Shown here piece after piece: positions 36,636 to 47,126 of a stretch of 64,000 nt of DNA (positions are counted from its first letter, which is position 1; each line of letters opens with the position of its first letter). This stretch comes from Syntrophobacteraceae bacterium. Its GTDB lineage: Bacteria; Desulfobacterota; Syntrophobacteria; Syntrophobacterales; Syntrophobacteraceae. The stretch spans positions 54,051 through 118,050 of the forward strand of contig JAGPLX010000002.1 of the NCBI GenBank assembly GCA_018053185.1. The letters run 5' to 3'. A program made the translations under genes and the position numbers. Under the pieces are notes generated by a model. It saw only the letters and a list, made by a program, of their open reading frames with translations, had not been told where the DNA came from and ran no database searches.

Positions 36636-37073
36636 ATGGAGGATGAAAACCGCAGAGCTTTGTATTCCATAGGGATCGTTGCGGAATTGCTCAACATCCA
36701 CCCCCGCACCTTGAGGATTTACGAACAGGAGGGCTTGATCCGTCCTTCACGAAGAGGCGGCAAGCGCTTCTATTCAAACAACGATCTTCAGTGGCTCCGA
36801 TGCCTTCGCAAGCTCCTCAGTGATGACGGCCTCAACATCGCCGGGATCAAGAAACTACTGACCCTGGCCCCTTGCTGGAAGATCCGGGGTTGTGCCGAGG
36901 AAACGCGTATCCAATGCCCCGCCATTCTGAACTTCCCCGTTCCGTGCTGGGACCTGGTCCCACGCGAATGCAGGGAAAACCGCCGGTCCTGCTCCGAATG
37001 CGAAGTCTATCTGAACAAGATGAACCATGTCATGATGCAAAGATACCCGGAAGAACCGAGGAACAAGGAATGA
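36636..37073 (+). CDS. MerR-family regulator with cysteine-rich two-CW-type tail
   Basis: The 145-residue protein starts at ATG 36636, where AGGAGG lies eight bases upstream. Residues about 5-75 are a MerR DNA-binding domain (GIVAELLNIHPRTLRIYEQEG, as in HspR/GlnR-type). The C-terminal half carries seven cysteines in a CW..C...CP...CW..C..C..C order (CWKIRGC, CWDLVPREC, CSEC) that matches the two-CW metal-binding domain. A metal or iron-sulfur signal is therefore plausible. The next gene, a radical SAM protein, follows on the same strand after 155 bases. Confidence 0.82.
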   Translation: MEDENRRALYSIGIVAELLNIHPRTLRIYEQEGLIRPSRRGGKRFYSNNDLQWLRCLRKLLSDDGLNIAGIKKLLTLAPCWKIRGCAEETRIQCPAILNFPVPCWDLVPRECRENRRSCSECEVYLNKMNHVMMQRYPEEPRNKE

Positions 37074-37228
37074 ATGCCTATGCGCCCTACGGCGGGTTCC
37101 ACATCCCACGTCTGCATCCTTGACCGGATTGCCGCGAGGTTTTCTGCTCGCATCCCATCCGGACCTTCCTGCCTCGGGAGGACCCGCCCATGAAGCCGAC
37201 TTCCGCCGAATCTCCACGGGAGTAACCC

Positions 37229-38194
37229 ATGTCAACCATCTTCGGACCGGTTCCTTCGCGTCGCCTGGGAAGATCTCTGGGCATCGACCTCCTTCCCCAC
37301 AAGACATGCAGCTACAATTGCGTTTACTGCGAATCCGGGCCAACCACTTCCCTGACCCTCGAAAGGCGGGTTTTCGTGGATCCCGACACCGTGTTGCGGG
37401 AATTGGGAGACTACTTGGGGCAACACCCCGACAAGGCGGATGTCCTTACCTTTTCCGGTGCCGGAGAACCCACCCTGTATCTTTTCCTGGGACACCTGAT
37501 TCGCCGGATCAAGAAAGACTATCCTTCGTACCCGTTGAACGTTCTCACCAACGGTTCCCTCTTGTGGGATCCCCAGGTGCGCCGGGACCTGATGGAAGCC
37601 GACCGGGTCATTCCATCGCTGGATGCAGCCATCGAGAAGGTTTTTCGTCGAGTGAACCGGCCGCATCCGAGTCTGGAACTTTCGGCCATTCTCGAGGGAT
37701 TGCGGGCATTTCGGCATGAATACCGGGGTTCGATGCATGTAGAGGTCGTATTGGTTCGAGGGATCAACGATTCCCGGGAGGCCATCGAGAGCCTGCGGGC
37801 CGCTTTGGACTCCCTGGAACCGGACCGTGTGGAATTGAACACCGTCGTGCGACCCCCAGCAGTCCAGGGAATCGAAGGGTTGAACCTCGATGAAATGGAA
37901 GAGGCCCGACGCATTCTCGGCCCGGAACGAACGGAAATTATCGGTGTTTTCACGCACCAGCCTGCCATGGGATCGGACCCGGACCTGCAGGACCGGGTCC
38001 TGGCGCTGGTCCGGCGGCGGCCGTGCAGCTCCGACGAAATGGCCCGCTCCCTGGGAGTTGCCTTGGAAGAACTGAACTGCGCCGTCAAGAAGCTCCAGGA
38101 AGACGGCAAGATCTCGCAACAGCGATTCGGCGACCGGGACTTTTTCATCTCGAAGAAGGCCGGCCGGGGCCAATCGTTCGGTGATTTCGCATAA
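37229..38194 (+). CDS. COG0731-type radical SAM protein
   Basis: This 321-residue protein has the radical SAM motif CSYNCVYC and FGPVPSRRLGRSLGIDLLP, the hallmark start of this family, with FSGAGEPTL. A small winged-helix-like end (about 260-310; CSSDEMARSLGVALEELN) follows. Its role is unknown; members are often called wyosine-type or Fe-S oxidoreductases. It ends 12 bases from the convergent M16 peptidase gene. Confidence 0.85.
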   Translation: MSTIFGPVPSRRLGRSLGIDLLPHKTCSYNCVYCESGPTTSLTLERRVFVDPDTVLRELGDYLGQHPDKADVLTFSGAGEPTLYLFLGHLIRRIKKDYPSYPLNVLTNGSLLWDPQVRRDLMEADRVIPSLDAAIEKVFRRVNRPHPSLELSAILEGLRAFRHEYRGSMHVEVVLVRGINDSREAIESLRAALDSLEPDRVELNTVVRPPAVQGIEGLNLDEMEEARRILGPERTEIIGVFTHQPAMGSDPDLQDRVLALVRRRPCSSDEMARSLGVALEELNCAVKKLQEDGKISQQRFGDRDFFISKKAGRGQSFGDFA

Positions 38195-38206
38195 CTTCCG
38201 AGGGAC

Positions 38207-40921
38207 CTACTTCGGTTCCGCCTCGGAGGACGGTGTTTCCCCAAGGTTCTGAGGCACCGTTCGCACAATCAAGGTATTGGCGAACAGTTCCTGGGCCACC
38301 CTCCGGACGTCTTCGGCGGTCACGGATTGAACCATCTTCATGTAGCGCTGCTCGTAGTCCCAGCCCAACCCGAGGACTTCATCCAGGGCCGCACTTTGAG
38401 CCCGGGCATCCAGGTTTTCCATCCGCAGGGCATGGGCGGTGCGGATCCCGTCTTTGGCATTCTGCAACTCTTCCGCACAAATCGGTTCCCGTGCCATTTC
38501 CCGTAAGTTCTCCACGACAATGCCCTGGACCTCCTCGAGATTTTCCGGCGTTGTCTGGGTCAGAACTCCGTAATAGCCGGCTCTTCTTCCATAAAAAGGG
38601 AAACCGCTGACCACGTACACCAAGTCCTTCTTCCCCCTCAGGGAGTCGAAAAGCCGCCCGGAAGTAGATCCATGTCCAGACAAAACCGCATCGAGAACAT
38701 CCAGGACCACTCGATCCCCGCTGTCGATGGCCAGGCCGTTGGTGCCGACGAACAATGCCGCAGACGTCTTCTCGTTCCTCTTCTCGACGAGGCGATCCTC
38801 CGTGAGCGGGCGGGTTTCGTCCGGCCACTGGGGCAGAGATACCGGCATTCCGGTCCATCCCTGGAATTTTTCTTGGATGCTCCTCAAGGTTCTTTGCTCG
38901 TCCAGGTCTCCGTAGACCGCAAGTACCGAATGCCGTGGATTCACCATTTTCCGATAGAAGGCAAGGACCTCGTTTCTGGAAAAAGATTCCACGGCATCCT
39001 TTGTTCCCAACCGGTCGTGTTTATAAGGGGATCGAAGGAAGTAATTCTGCTTGAACAGGCGCAAGACTTCGGACCGCCAGTCTTCGTCAAGGCGACGGAG
39101 AGCCATCAGGGTATCGGCCTTCTTTTTCCGGATTTCATTCTCCGGGAATTGAGCGTTGCGCGCGAGGTCCGCAACAACGGCGAGGGCCATGTCCAGGTCT
39201 TCTTTCAGGACCTTGACGGCGATATGGTAAGAGTTGTTGTCGGAGGTGCTTTCAATCCGTCCCCCCCTGTCCTCGATGGAACTCAGGATGTCGATCTTGC
39301 TTCGCTTCCCGGTGCCTCCCGTCAAGAGAGAAGCCGTAAAGGCCGAAATTCCCGGACGATCGGGATCTTCCAAAGACAGTCCCCCAACCCCATAGAGTTG
39401 GATGGTAACCCTGGGAAGCGAGGTGTCTCGTTTGATCAATGTCTTGAGCCCGTTGCTCAATTGACCGTATTGAACGCCGGGATCATGGACGGGACCCGGG
39501 GCATCGAGCTTGGGCGAGTGAGCGCTCCGAGTGTCCGGAGGCTGGATCGCCGCAACGTTCATCCGATCTCGATCCAGGTAGTGCCTGGCAACCCTGCGGA
39601 CATCGTCCGCCGTCACCTGTCGGAGCCTCCGGACGTAGGCTTCGTCAAAATATGGGTCTCCTGTGTCCAGGTATGAAATCGCCAGGGCGGAACCTTGGGA
39701 AAAGGTGGATTCCTTGCTCCATATGTGCTGAGCCACGGCACTCCTTCTCGCCTTCTCCAGCTCCCTGGGCTTCACTCGTTCCCGTTTGAGACGATCGATC
39801 TCATCATGAATGCTCGAAAGCATCCGGGGCCAGTTCGAGGGCGGGAGGGTGACATTGATCATGAATTGTCCCTGAACACAGGCTGGAGTCCAGTTGGTCG
39901 AGCTGATGTTCAGGACCTGGTTTTCCCGGTCCTTCAGCCGGCGCACCAGTTTGCTGCTCTGCCCCTCTCCCAGGAGAAAGGCCAGAACATCCAGGGAATA
40001 CAGATCCTCGTGAAACAAATCCACGGAAGGAAACCCGATCATGGCTTCTGTCAGCCGCACGAGGGGAAATTCCTTCTCCTGCCATCGCGGACCCAGTTGG
40101 GGTGGTTCTTCCACGTTGGGCGGCGCAGCCTCGCCTTTCCGATGGAAGTCTTTGGTCTTAACGAGGAGAAACTCGATCACCTCCCATGGTTCCACATTAC
40201 CGGAAACCATCACCACCATGTTGTCCGGCTGATATCTGCGAACATAGTAATCGGCCAAGGCATCCCGATCCAACCCCAAGAAAGCCTCCTCATGGCCGAT
40301 GATCGGATTGCGGACGGGGCTGGTCCGATATGCGGCGCCCAGGTACAGATGCCACAGCTCGTTCCTGGGATTGTTTTCTCCCATCTTGATCTCTTGCAGG
40401 ATGACGGATTTTTCCCTGGCTACCTCCTGGGGATCGAGGGTACTCTCGATCACGTAAGAGAGAAGAAGATCAAGGGATTCTCTCCAATACCGGGAGGAAG
40501 TGTTGATAAAAAAGCCGGTGCGTTCATAGGTCGTGAACGCGTTGCTCTCACCCCCGATGCGCTGCAATCGTTCCTTTGCTTCGGCTTCCGTAAAGGAACG
40601 GGTCGACCCTCCCGAAAGGACATGTTCCAGATAATGGGAAATCCCCGACCCTTGATAATTCCCTTCATAGACGGGTCCGGCCTTCACAAACACCTGAGAC
40701 GATGCCACATCACTCTGGGCTTTTTGATGGACGAAGACGGTCAATCCATTTTTCAGGGTGACGAAGGTGTCGCCTGGTTTCGAGGCCAGGACCTGGTGCA
40801 GAGAGGGCCAGATGGCGACCGGAACCGGAGGCATGGCCAGACGCGACTCGGAAGAATACAGCGGGCTTGAGAATCCCGAAGTCAGCAACAGCAACATCCC
40901 GACGACGAACCTTCTTCCCAT
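38207..40921 (-). CDS. Periplasmic M16 (insulinase-type) zinc peptidase
   Basis: This is a 904-residue exported protein: a signal peptide (about 1-25) and two M16 halves. The N-terminal half has the inverted zinc motif HYLEH (SGISHYLEHVL) and the distal Glu in KSVILQEIKMG, so it is catalytic; the second half (after about 460) lacks the motif and is the usual inactive partner. It degrades peptides in the periplasm. I choose ATG 40921, preceded by AAAGG. It is a single gene, with a convergent neighbour on one side. Confidence 0.93.
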   Translation of the reverse strand: MGRRFVVGMLLLLTSGFSSPLYSSESRLAMPPVPVAIWPSLHQVLASKPGDTFVTLKNGLTVFVHQKAQSDVASSQVFVKAGPVYEGNYQGSGISHYLEHVLSGGSTRSFTEAEAKERLQRIGGESNAFTTYERTGFFINTSSRYWRESLDLLLSYVIESTLDPQEVAREKSVILQEIKMGENNPRNELWHLYLGAAYRTSPVRNPIIGHEEAFLGLDRDALADYYVRRYQPDNMVVMVSGNVEPWEVIEFLLVKTKDFHRKGEAAPPNVEEPPQLGPRWQEKEFPLVRLTEAMIGFPSVDLFHEDLYSLDVLAFLLGEGQSSKLVRRLKDRENQVLNISSTNWTPACVQGQFMINVTLPPSNWPRMLSSIHDEIDRLKRERVKPRELEKARRSAVAQHIWSKESTFSQGSALAISYLDTGDPYFDEAYVRRLRQVTADDVRRVARHYLDRDRMNVAAIQPPDTRSAHSPKLDAPGPVHDPGVQYGQLSNGLKTLIKRDTSLPRVTIQLYGVGGLSLEDPDRPGISAFTASLLTGGTGKRSKIDILSSIEDRGGRIESTSDNNSYHIAVKVLKEDLDMALAVVADLARNAQFPENEIRKKKADTLMALRRLDEDWRSEVLRLFKQNYFLRSPYKHDRLGTKDAVESFSRNEVLAFYRKMVNPRHSVLAVYGDLDEQRTLRSIQEKFQGWTGMPVSLPQWPDETRPLTEDRLVEKRNEKTSAALFVGTNGLAIDSGDRVVLDVLDAVLSGHGSTSGRLFDSLRGKKDLVYVVSGFPFYGRRAGYYGVLTQTTPENLEEVQGIVVENLREMAREPICAEELQNAKDGIRTAHALRMENLDARAQSAALDEVLGLGWDYEQRYMKMVQSVTAEDVRRVAQELFANTLIVRTVPQNLGETPSSEAEPK

Positions 40922-41007
40922 CAATCATACCTTTCTCTGCAAGGATTCCGGCCCCCAACTTTTACATGTACGTAGGTGTTGCACATGGAGGCCCGGGGTT
41001 GGGTCTC

Positions 41008-41901
41008 TCAAGGATCGGATCTTGGATTCCGTCCAACCGGGCACCCTGAATCCCGGATGGGAAGGGTCGGTCCCCGGGATTCTCCGTCCCAAAGCGGGGA
41101 CAGCCCGCAAGAAGAATCGAGAACGCCGTCCCTGACGTAACCACAGACGATGTCGTGGCGGTTGATGTAGCCGGAAAATGTTTGAATGACGACCGGGGGC
41201 CGCGACATCTCGATCAGCTTCCAGGACTCTTCGTCCAGCCCCCAATGAACCATGATGTCGTCGATTTGCACCATACTCAAAATACGTCGGGTTTGGGAAA
41301 TCAACTCGTCGAGCCCCTCATCCTCCAAGGAGGCGGGACTCCAGTGCGGGCCCCCCCGAGGACAGTCCGTCATGAGCTGGGCAGCAATACATTCATAATG
41401 GGTGAACACGAGTCTCACTTGCTTTTGCCACGCGATCAACTGGCGGATGAGAACGGGATTGTACCGATCCAAGACGTCTTCGAGATCCTTTGGACTGCCG
41501 ATCACATAAGCATCGGGGGAGTTCATGGGAACTCCCATAAGGAGGAAGGGCGGTGAAAATTCTTCCAAAATTCCGCGTTTTTGCCGGCTTCCAAAGTAGA
41601 CGCGGCTCTTCGGGTGGGGAACATCCATGACTTCGAGAAGAGTTTTTTGGAGAAAACGGGATCGCTGATAGCGATAGGAGTAGTAGCTCGGAAAGCACGG
41701 TATCCCGACGGCGTGAAAAATGAGTGCAAAACGAGGGGTTGGGAACAGAATTCGGTCAGCACTCCGAAGCAGTGCCCTTTCTTCGGCCGAATAGTCCTCG
41801 ATGCATGGTCGAACTCCCAGAGTGAGGACTCCAGGGCATCGGGCGAGAAAAGGCGCCAGGGCAACTCTCTGTACTTCCATCTCCTCCCTTTCCAGCCCCA
41901 T
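41008..41901 (-). CDS. Degenerate ATP-grasp (RimK-like) protein
   Basis: This protein of 297 residues has an ATP-grasp backbone: PVLIRQLIAWQKQVRLVFTH resembles the strand-loop that follows the nucleotide site in RimK-like ligases. The nucleotide Lys expected in the PF-x-x-K position is Met (PFLLMGVP), and the metal-site Asn after Glu is Ser (LIEMSRPP). It is therefore likely inactive or strongly altered. The ATG at 41901 has GGAGGGGG upstream. It lies downstream of the helicase gene on the same strand (gap 177 bases). Confidence 0.6.
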   Translation of the reverse strand: MGLEREEMEVQRVALAPFLARCPGVLTLGVRPCIEDYSAEERALLRSADRILFPTPRFALIFHAVGIPCFPSYYSYRYQRSRFLQKTLLEVMDVPHPKSRVYFGSRQKRGILEEFSPPFLLMGVPMNSPDAYVIGSPKDLEDVLDRYNPVLIRQLIAWQKQVRLVFTHYECIAAQLMTDCPRGGPHWSPASLEDEGLDELISQTRRILSMVQIDDIMVHWGLDEESWKLIEMSRPPVVIQTFSGYINRHDIVCGYVRDGVLDSSCGLSPLWDGESRGPTLPIRDSGCPVGRNPRSDP

Positions 41902-42078
41902 CGCGCCCCCTCCACGAGAAATACGGAGTACGGGGAGGATTCAGACGGACTGGAAAACTCATCCTCTGCAAGAGCCGAATCTCCTTCGTTGATGGGAGAC
42001 TCGGTCCCCGTTGCCTTTGCCTCAGCACTGCTCCCAGACTCCTGGATCAAGATGAAGGGCACCCGGGCAGCTGATGAT

Positions 42079-43500
42079 TCAATTGAGCTGGGCGTTCAAA
42101 AGCACGTCCGGATGGATTCCGTAATTGTAGCTTCTCATGCGAAAGTAGTTTTCGAGCAGGCTGATCCGGTTGTCCACGTAATCATAGATCTTGAGCTTCT
42201 GATCGTTCCCATTGGGGTGTATGTTTCGCAAGGCATTGGCCATGTGGTTTCGGAAGTAAATGGGCACAGCCAGAAAAAGCACGCGGGCCTGGATGTTCAA
42301 GGAACATTGAGCAAAAGTCTGCGGGGTCATGAGAACGGCAGCCGGCCCCTCCGGCAATTCCAGCCTTTCGGGGCAGGAAGTGGAACCATTGTTTCCCTCG
42401 TCATCCGGGTGCAACTCGGGTCGGTAAGGAACCACCGGAATCCCCCTCCTGATGAGTTCCGCTTCCAAGGCACCATTCTCCCCCACTTTCGTGGTGAGCA
42501 CCAGGAGGGGTTGTGCCGATTCCTGGAGCTCCGACTCGATGTCGTCCGCAATAAGTCGCGTTCTCCCTTCGTCCTGTACCAGGGCTTCCAGCATGGGCTG
42601 GTAGTCCGATCTGGAGTGGTAGGGAAAATCGAAGGAAGTGGATCTTGCCACTACATGAGCATGAATGATGCCTCGGCCTTCCCTGGCGTCTTTTTCATTG
42701 ATCGAGTAAACGACATCCCCGAGATAATAGTAGACCAGGCGTGACAAACGATCTTTTCGTTGAGCCGTATTCGAGAGACCCAGCATGTAGCGGCAGTCGA
42801 AGTTGGGGATAAGGTAACTCAATACCTTCGAAGGACACCGTTGACACTCGTCCACAACGAGGAACCCGATGCGGTCCCAGATCTTTCTCCAATGGCGCAT
42901 GACTTCCCCGGTATGGGCAACCGTAATGCTGCTCCCGATTTGATGAACTCCTCCCGAAAAAATTCCTACTTCGGAAATGGGGATTTGCAAAAAGTTGGAA
43001 ATTTTCGTGAGCCAACCTTCCATGAGGTCCAGCTTGGGTATAAGAATCAGGGCGGGTTGACGTCGCTGGGCAATTGTGTAAAGGGCAATCACTGTTTTGC
43101 CGCTTTTGTGGCCGCCGACCAAAGTGCCGAACTCCCGCTCCAGGATCGCTTCCGCAGCCTCCTGTTGGTAGGACTTCAATTCCCCGTGAAACTCGAGAGG
43201 TAAGGGGTCCAGGATACGTCTCCGGTCGATGATTCGATACGGTTGTTGGAATTTCCTGCACAGTTCCAGAAGTTGATCGAGAAAACCCCGCGGAAGAAGG
43301 TAGTTGCGCCCCTTTTGTCGAATGCAGTTGATCTGGGGAGGAATGTTTCCGATCCACTCCCCTCGGTTGTGACGCGCCTCGTAATCGGGGTTGGTGAAAA
43401 CCAACCGCTCATGAATTTTTCGATCCAAAAGAGGGGCCAAGCCTTCGGACGGAATTTTGATCCATTCCGCCAGCACGATATTGAGTGGCTTTACGAACAT
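42079..43500 (-). CDS. Derived SF2 (XPB/TOTE-like) helicase
   Basis: This 473-residue protein has a divergent N-terminal region followed by a helicase core: Walker A GGHKSGKTV, Walker B VVDECQR, and the second RecA-like domain ending in LFLAVPIYFRNHMANALR and KIYDYVD. The last element resembles helicases of TOTE-type conflict systems, in which the same place holds the QxxGRxxR motif VI; here that motif is replaced by MANALRNIH, which keeps one Arg only. Helicase function may be reduced. No nuclease or primase gene is adjacent. Confidence 0.72.
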   Translation of the reverse strand: MFVKPLNIVLAEWIKIPSEGLAPLLDRKIHERLVFTNPDYEARHNRGEWIGNIPPQINCIRQKGRNYLLPRGFLDQLLELCRKFQQPYRIIDRRRILDPLPLEFHGELKSYQQEAAEAILEREFGTLVGGHKSGKTVIALYTIAQRRQPALILIPKLDLMEGWLTKISNFLQIPISEVGIFSGGVHQIGSSITVAHTGEVMRHWRKIWDRIGFLVVDECQRCPSKVLSYLIPNFDCRYMLGLSNTAQRKDRLSRLVYYYLGDVVYSINEKDAREGRGIIHAHVVARSTSFDFPYHSRSDYQPMLEALVQDEGRTRLIADDIESELQESAQPLLVLTTKVGENGALEAELIRRGIPVVPYRPELHPDDEGNNGSTSCPERLELPEGPAAVLMTPQTFAQCSLNIQARVLFLAVPIYFRNHMANALRNIHPNGNDQKLKIYDYVDNRISLLENYFRMRSYNYGIHPDVLLNAQLN

Positions 43501-43957
43501 TCAGCACGACCTTTCTAGCACCAGGTTCTCCCGGGGGTCGGACTTGCTCCCGGCCCGGGTCCCCAATATACACAAACTTTCTGTTATTCGAATAAGACTT
43601 ACCTATGAGGACTGTGTGACTGCTGGCTGCTTGCTCGACTGATTTCCATCAGGCGATCTGCCACTTCAGTTGACCTTATTTTTTGCAATATTTATGCCTC
43701 ACAATGATTTTCCGGCTCGAAACCCTGTCCAGGGCAAGTGAAGCACCCTGATGCTCGTAAGAAATCCCCCGTCTTTCATTGGATGAGCTCCGCTCATGCG
43801 GAGTGGAAAAAATTCGGGTCGGAATAGTATTTGACAGCCCTTGCCGAATCCCATAGGCTAACCTATGAAGCCATTATGACCCACATCGATTTGGGACCGG
43901 AACTCGTACCAAACGGACCCAGGTGACCAGTTTCCAACGTAATGTAAGGGATTATCT
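43501..43957. other. Divergent intergenic region with promoter
   Basis: It separates the helicase gene (minus) from the small protein gene (plus). A good promoter toward the right lies at 43831-43859. The left part holds no supported gene; I see a run of short A/T-rich patches near 43565-43700. Confidence 0.5.
43831..43859 (+). promoter_or_regulatory. Sigma-70-type promoter
   Basis: TTGACA (43831-43836) is followed after 17 bases by TAGGCT (43854-43859). It would drive the small protein gene at 43958. Confidence 0.55.
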
Positions 43958-44284
43958 ATGGAAGAACACCCCCCGGAGCATCTCCTGGTTCTCAGGCAAC
44001 TGGCCCAGGAATACCAGAAGAAATACCTGCAATTGGAAGAATTCGCCGGCAACACGGAACCCGACCGGCTTCTCGCACAACTGCGTACCCAGGCGGAACT
44101 CGTCACGGATCGGTTCCGATCCCTGGAGGCCAGGCTCCTGATGGAATTGTCTCCTTCACCCAGCAGAAATGAACGAGACGAAATTTTCCGAGTTGCCACG
44201 GAATTATGTCGTTGTTTCGATGAGATGAGAATCTTGTATCAATTTTTGCTGGAATCAAAATGGAAATCTACAGAATCTCAATAA
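43958..44284 (+). CDS. Small helical protein, unrecognised
   Basis: This 108-residue protein is rich in Glu, Leu and Arg and probably all helical or coiled coil (LVLRQLAQEYQKKYLQLEEF; ATELCRCFDEMRILYQFLLE). A promoter lies 100 bases upstream. No motif is recognised; size and style suggest an adaptor or chaperone-like role, but this is a guess. The gene ends four bases from the convergent mltA stop. Confidence 0.6.
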   Translation: MEEHPPEHLLVLRQLAQEYQKKYLQLEEFAGNTEPDRLLAQLRTQAELVTDRFRSLEARLLMELSPSPSRNERDEIFRVATELCRCFDEMRILYQFLLESKWKSTESQ

Positions 44285-44288
44285 AACC

Positions 44289-45488
44289 TTATCCCTGTGA
44301 TAATTCTTTTTTCAATAGAAAAAACACCCTTCCAGGGTGTTGGAGCCTTCCGGCGATGTGTTCGGCAGTCTCCCCGCTGCCGCAGAATAGATCCAGACGA
44401 CCCAAACCCTTAATGGCCCCTCCCGTGTCCTGATTCACCACCCAACGACAAAGGGACTCCCACTGGAGCACACCCCCCTCGGAGTCCAGCCTGGGCTTTT
44501 GGGATTCCAGGTACAGGACAGCCCCCGGCGGATGAGTTTGCGCATCCATGGCCACCGATCGACCGGCCGTCAGGGGGACATTGATGCTTCCCAAAGGCCC
44601 TTCCTTCACCCACCGAAAGAAGACATAACTTTCGTTATGCCAAAGAATTTCCTGCACTTCTTCCGGGTGCTCCCCCAAGTAGGATCGAATGGACTGGAGG
44701 GTGACCTCTCCCGTCACCACGCCCTTTTCTCTCAGATACTTGCCGATACTTCGATATGGACGGCCGTTGGAGCCCGCATACCCCACCCGCCGAACTTGAT
44801 TCAGGGGCAACCGGATCATCCCGGATCCCTGGACGTGGAGAAAGAAAACATCGATGGGGTCCTGCAACCAGACCAGTTGTCCTCCCGAGGATTCGAGTAC
44901 CCTCAACCCCTCGATTTCCCTTCGAGAGTAGTAGGGAACTACCCGGTTTCCCGCGAGCCGGCCCATGAGGCGTTCTCCAGGAAACCTCGTTGGATCGAAG
45001 GATGAGAGATCGACGGTCACGAGATCGGAGGGCAGCCCATAAAGAGGGTGGCAAAAGCGGTCGTCGGGTGTGAGCCGACCCTCCAGAATGGGCTCGTAAT
45101 AGCCGGTTACCAGCGAATGACCCTGCCGCCCTTTGTATCTCACCCGGTACACATCAAAGAACCGGTCGATCGTTCCCGCATTCACTTCGCCCGAATCCAG
45201 CAACTCCAGGAAGCAACGGAGGGTCTCCTTCAGAAGACGTACCCGCACCTCCCGATCCCCGAGTTTGAATATTCGATCTTCGGGGATTCTTCCGTAAAAA
45301 AGAAGGCTTCTCTCGACGGCCTCCTTCAAGGAAGCCGGGTCGAGATCGTCGGAAAACCGCGGCAATTCCCCCGCCGGCACCTTCTCGAATCCCACCGCCT
45401 CTCCGGGTTTCTCCGGTTGCCGGGAAACACAGCCGAGGGGCAGCACGAGAGAAATCAGCAGGAGCCAACCTATGAGCCTCCAGGGCAT
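44289..45488 (-). CDS. mltA: Membrane-bound lytic murein transglycosylase A
   Basis: This lipoprotein of about 399 residues has a hydrophobic leader ending in a lipobox (LPLGC). The MltA domain is visible (SLVTGYYEPILEG, VFFLHVQGSGMIRLP), followed by a 3D domain with the catalytic Asp region DTGGAIKGLGRLDLFCGSG. MltA cleaves peptidoglycan with anhydromuramic acid formation in the periplasm. I choose ATG 45488, which gives a normal signal peptide; the frame stays open to 45518. A hairpin with T run lies inside its last codons. Confidence 0.92.
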   Translation of the reverse strand: MPWRLIGWLLLISLVLPLGCVSRQPEKPGEAVGFEKVPAGELPRFSDDLDPASLKEAVERSLLFYGRIPEDRIFKLGDREVRVRLLKETLRCFLELLDSGEVNAGTIDRFFDVYRVRYKGRQGHSLVTGYYEPILEGRLTPDDRFCHPLYGLPSDLVTVDLSSFDPTRFPGERLMGRLAGNRVVPYYSRREIEGLRVLESSGGQLVWLQDPIDVFFLHVQGSGMIRLPLNQVRRVGYAGSNGRPYRSIGKYLREKGVVTGEVTLQSIRSYLGEHPEEVQEILWHNESYVFFRWVKEGPLGSINVPLTAGRSVAMDAQTHPPGAVLYLESQKPRLDSEGGVLQWESLCRWVVNQDTGGAIKGLGRLDLFCGSGETAEHIAGRLQHPGRVFFLLKKELSQG

Positions 45489-45583
45489 GACCGTAACTCC
45501 CGGAAACCTGGGTGACAACCCGTACGACAGCCCGCCGACGGGTGACCGGGAAGGCCGATAAATTCGGCACCACCATGCTGTGC

Positions 45584-45618
45584 GAGGCTTCGCCTCAAAC
45601 CGGCGAGTCGAGCGGTTT
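45584..45618 (-). terminator. Double hairpin downstream of ahcY
   Basis: Directly after the ahcY stop, AAACCG pairs with CGGTTT around a ten-base loop, and GAGGC pairs with GCCTC around GAA. There is no T tract, so it may stabilise RNA ends instead of terminating. Confidence 0.35.
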
Positions 45619-46974
<1,356 letters not shown>

Positions 46975-47126
46975 TCACCGAGATGCTCAATTTGAGTCAA
47001 ACTGAACCTCCACCGCCCATCCCCTCGAACGGGGCAACACCTATCTCCCCACCCCGGGGGGGCGGCCTTGTCTCCGACCGTTAAATCTCAAAGCACGGAC
47101 ATCCAGTAAAGACTTGCCTATAACGT

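Noticed and set aside
38672..40870. Long plus-strand frames opposite the M16 peptidase
   Set aside because: They have no motifs and mirror the peptidase gene.
41523..42062. 180-codon minus-strand frame overlapping the ATP-grasp gene
   Set aside because: It overlaps a better frame with ATP-grasp motifs, is rich in Ser, Glu and Pro at its start, and has no motif.
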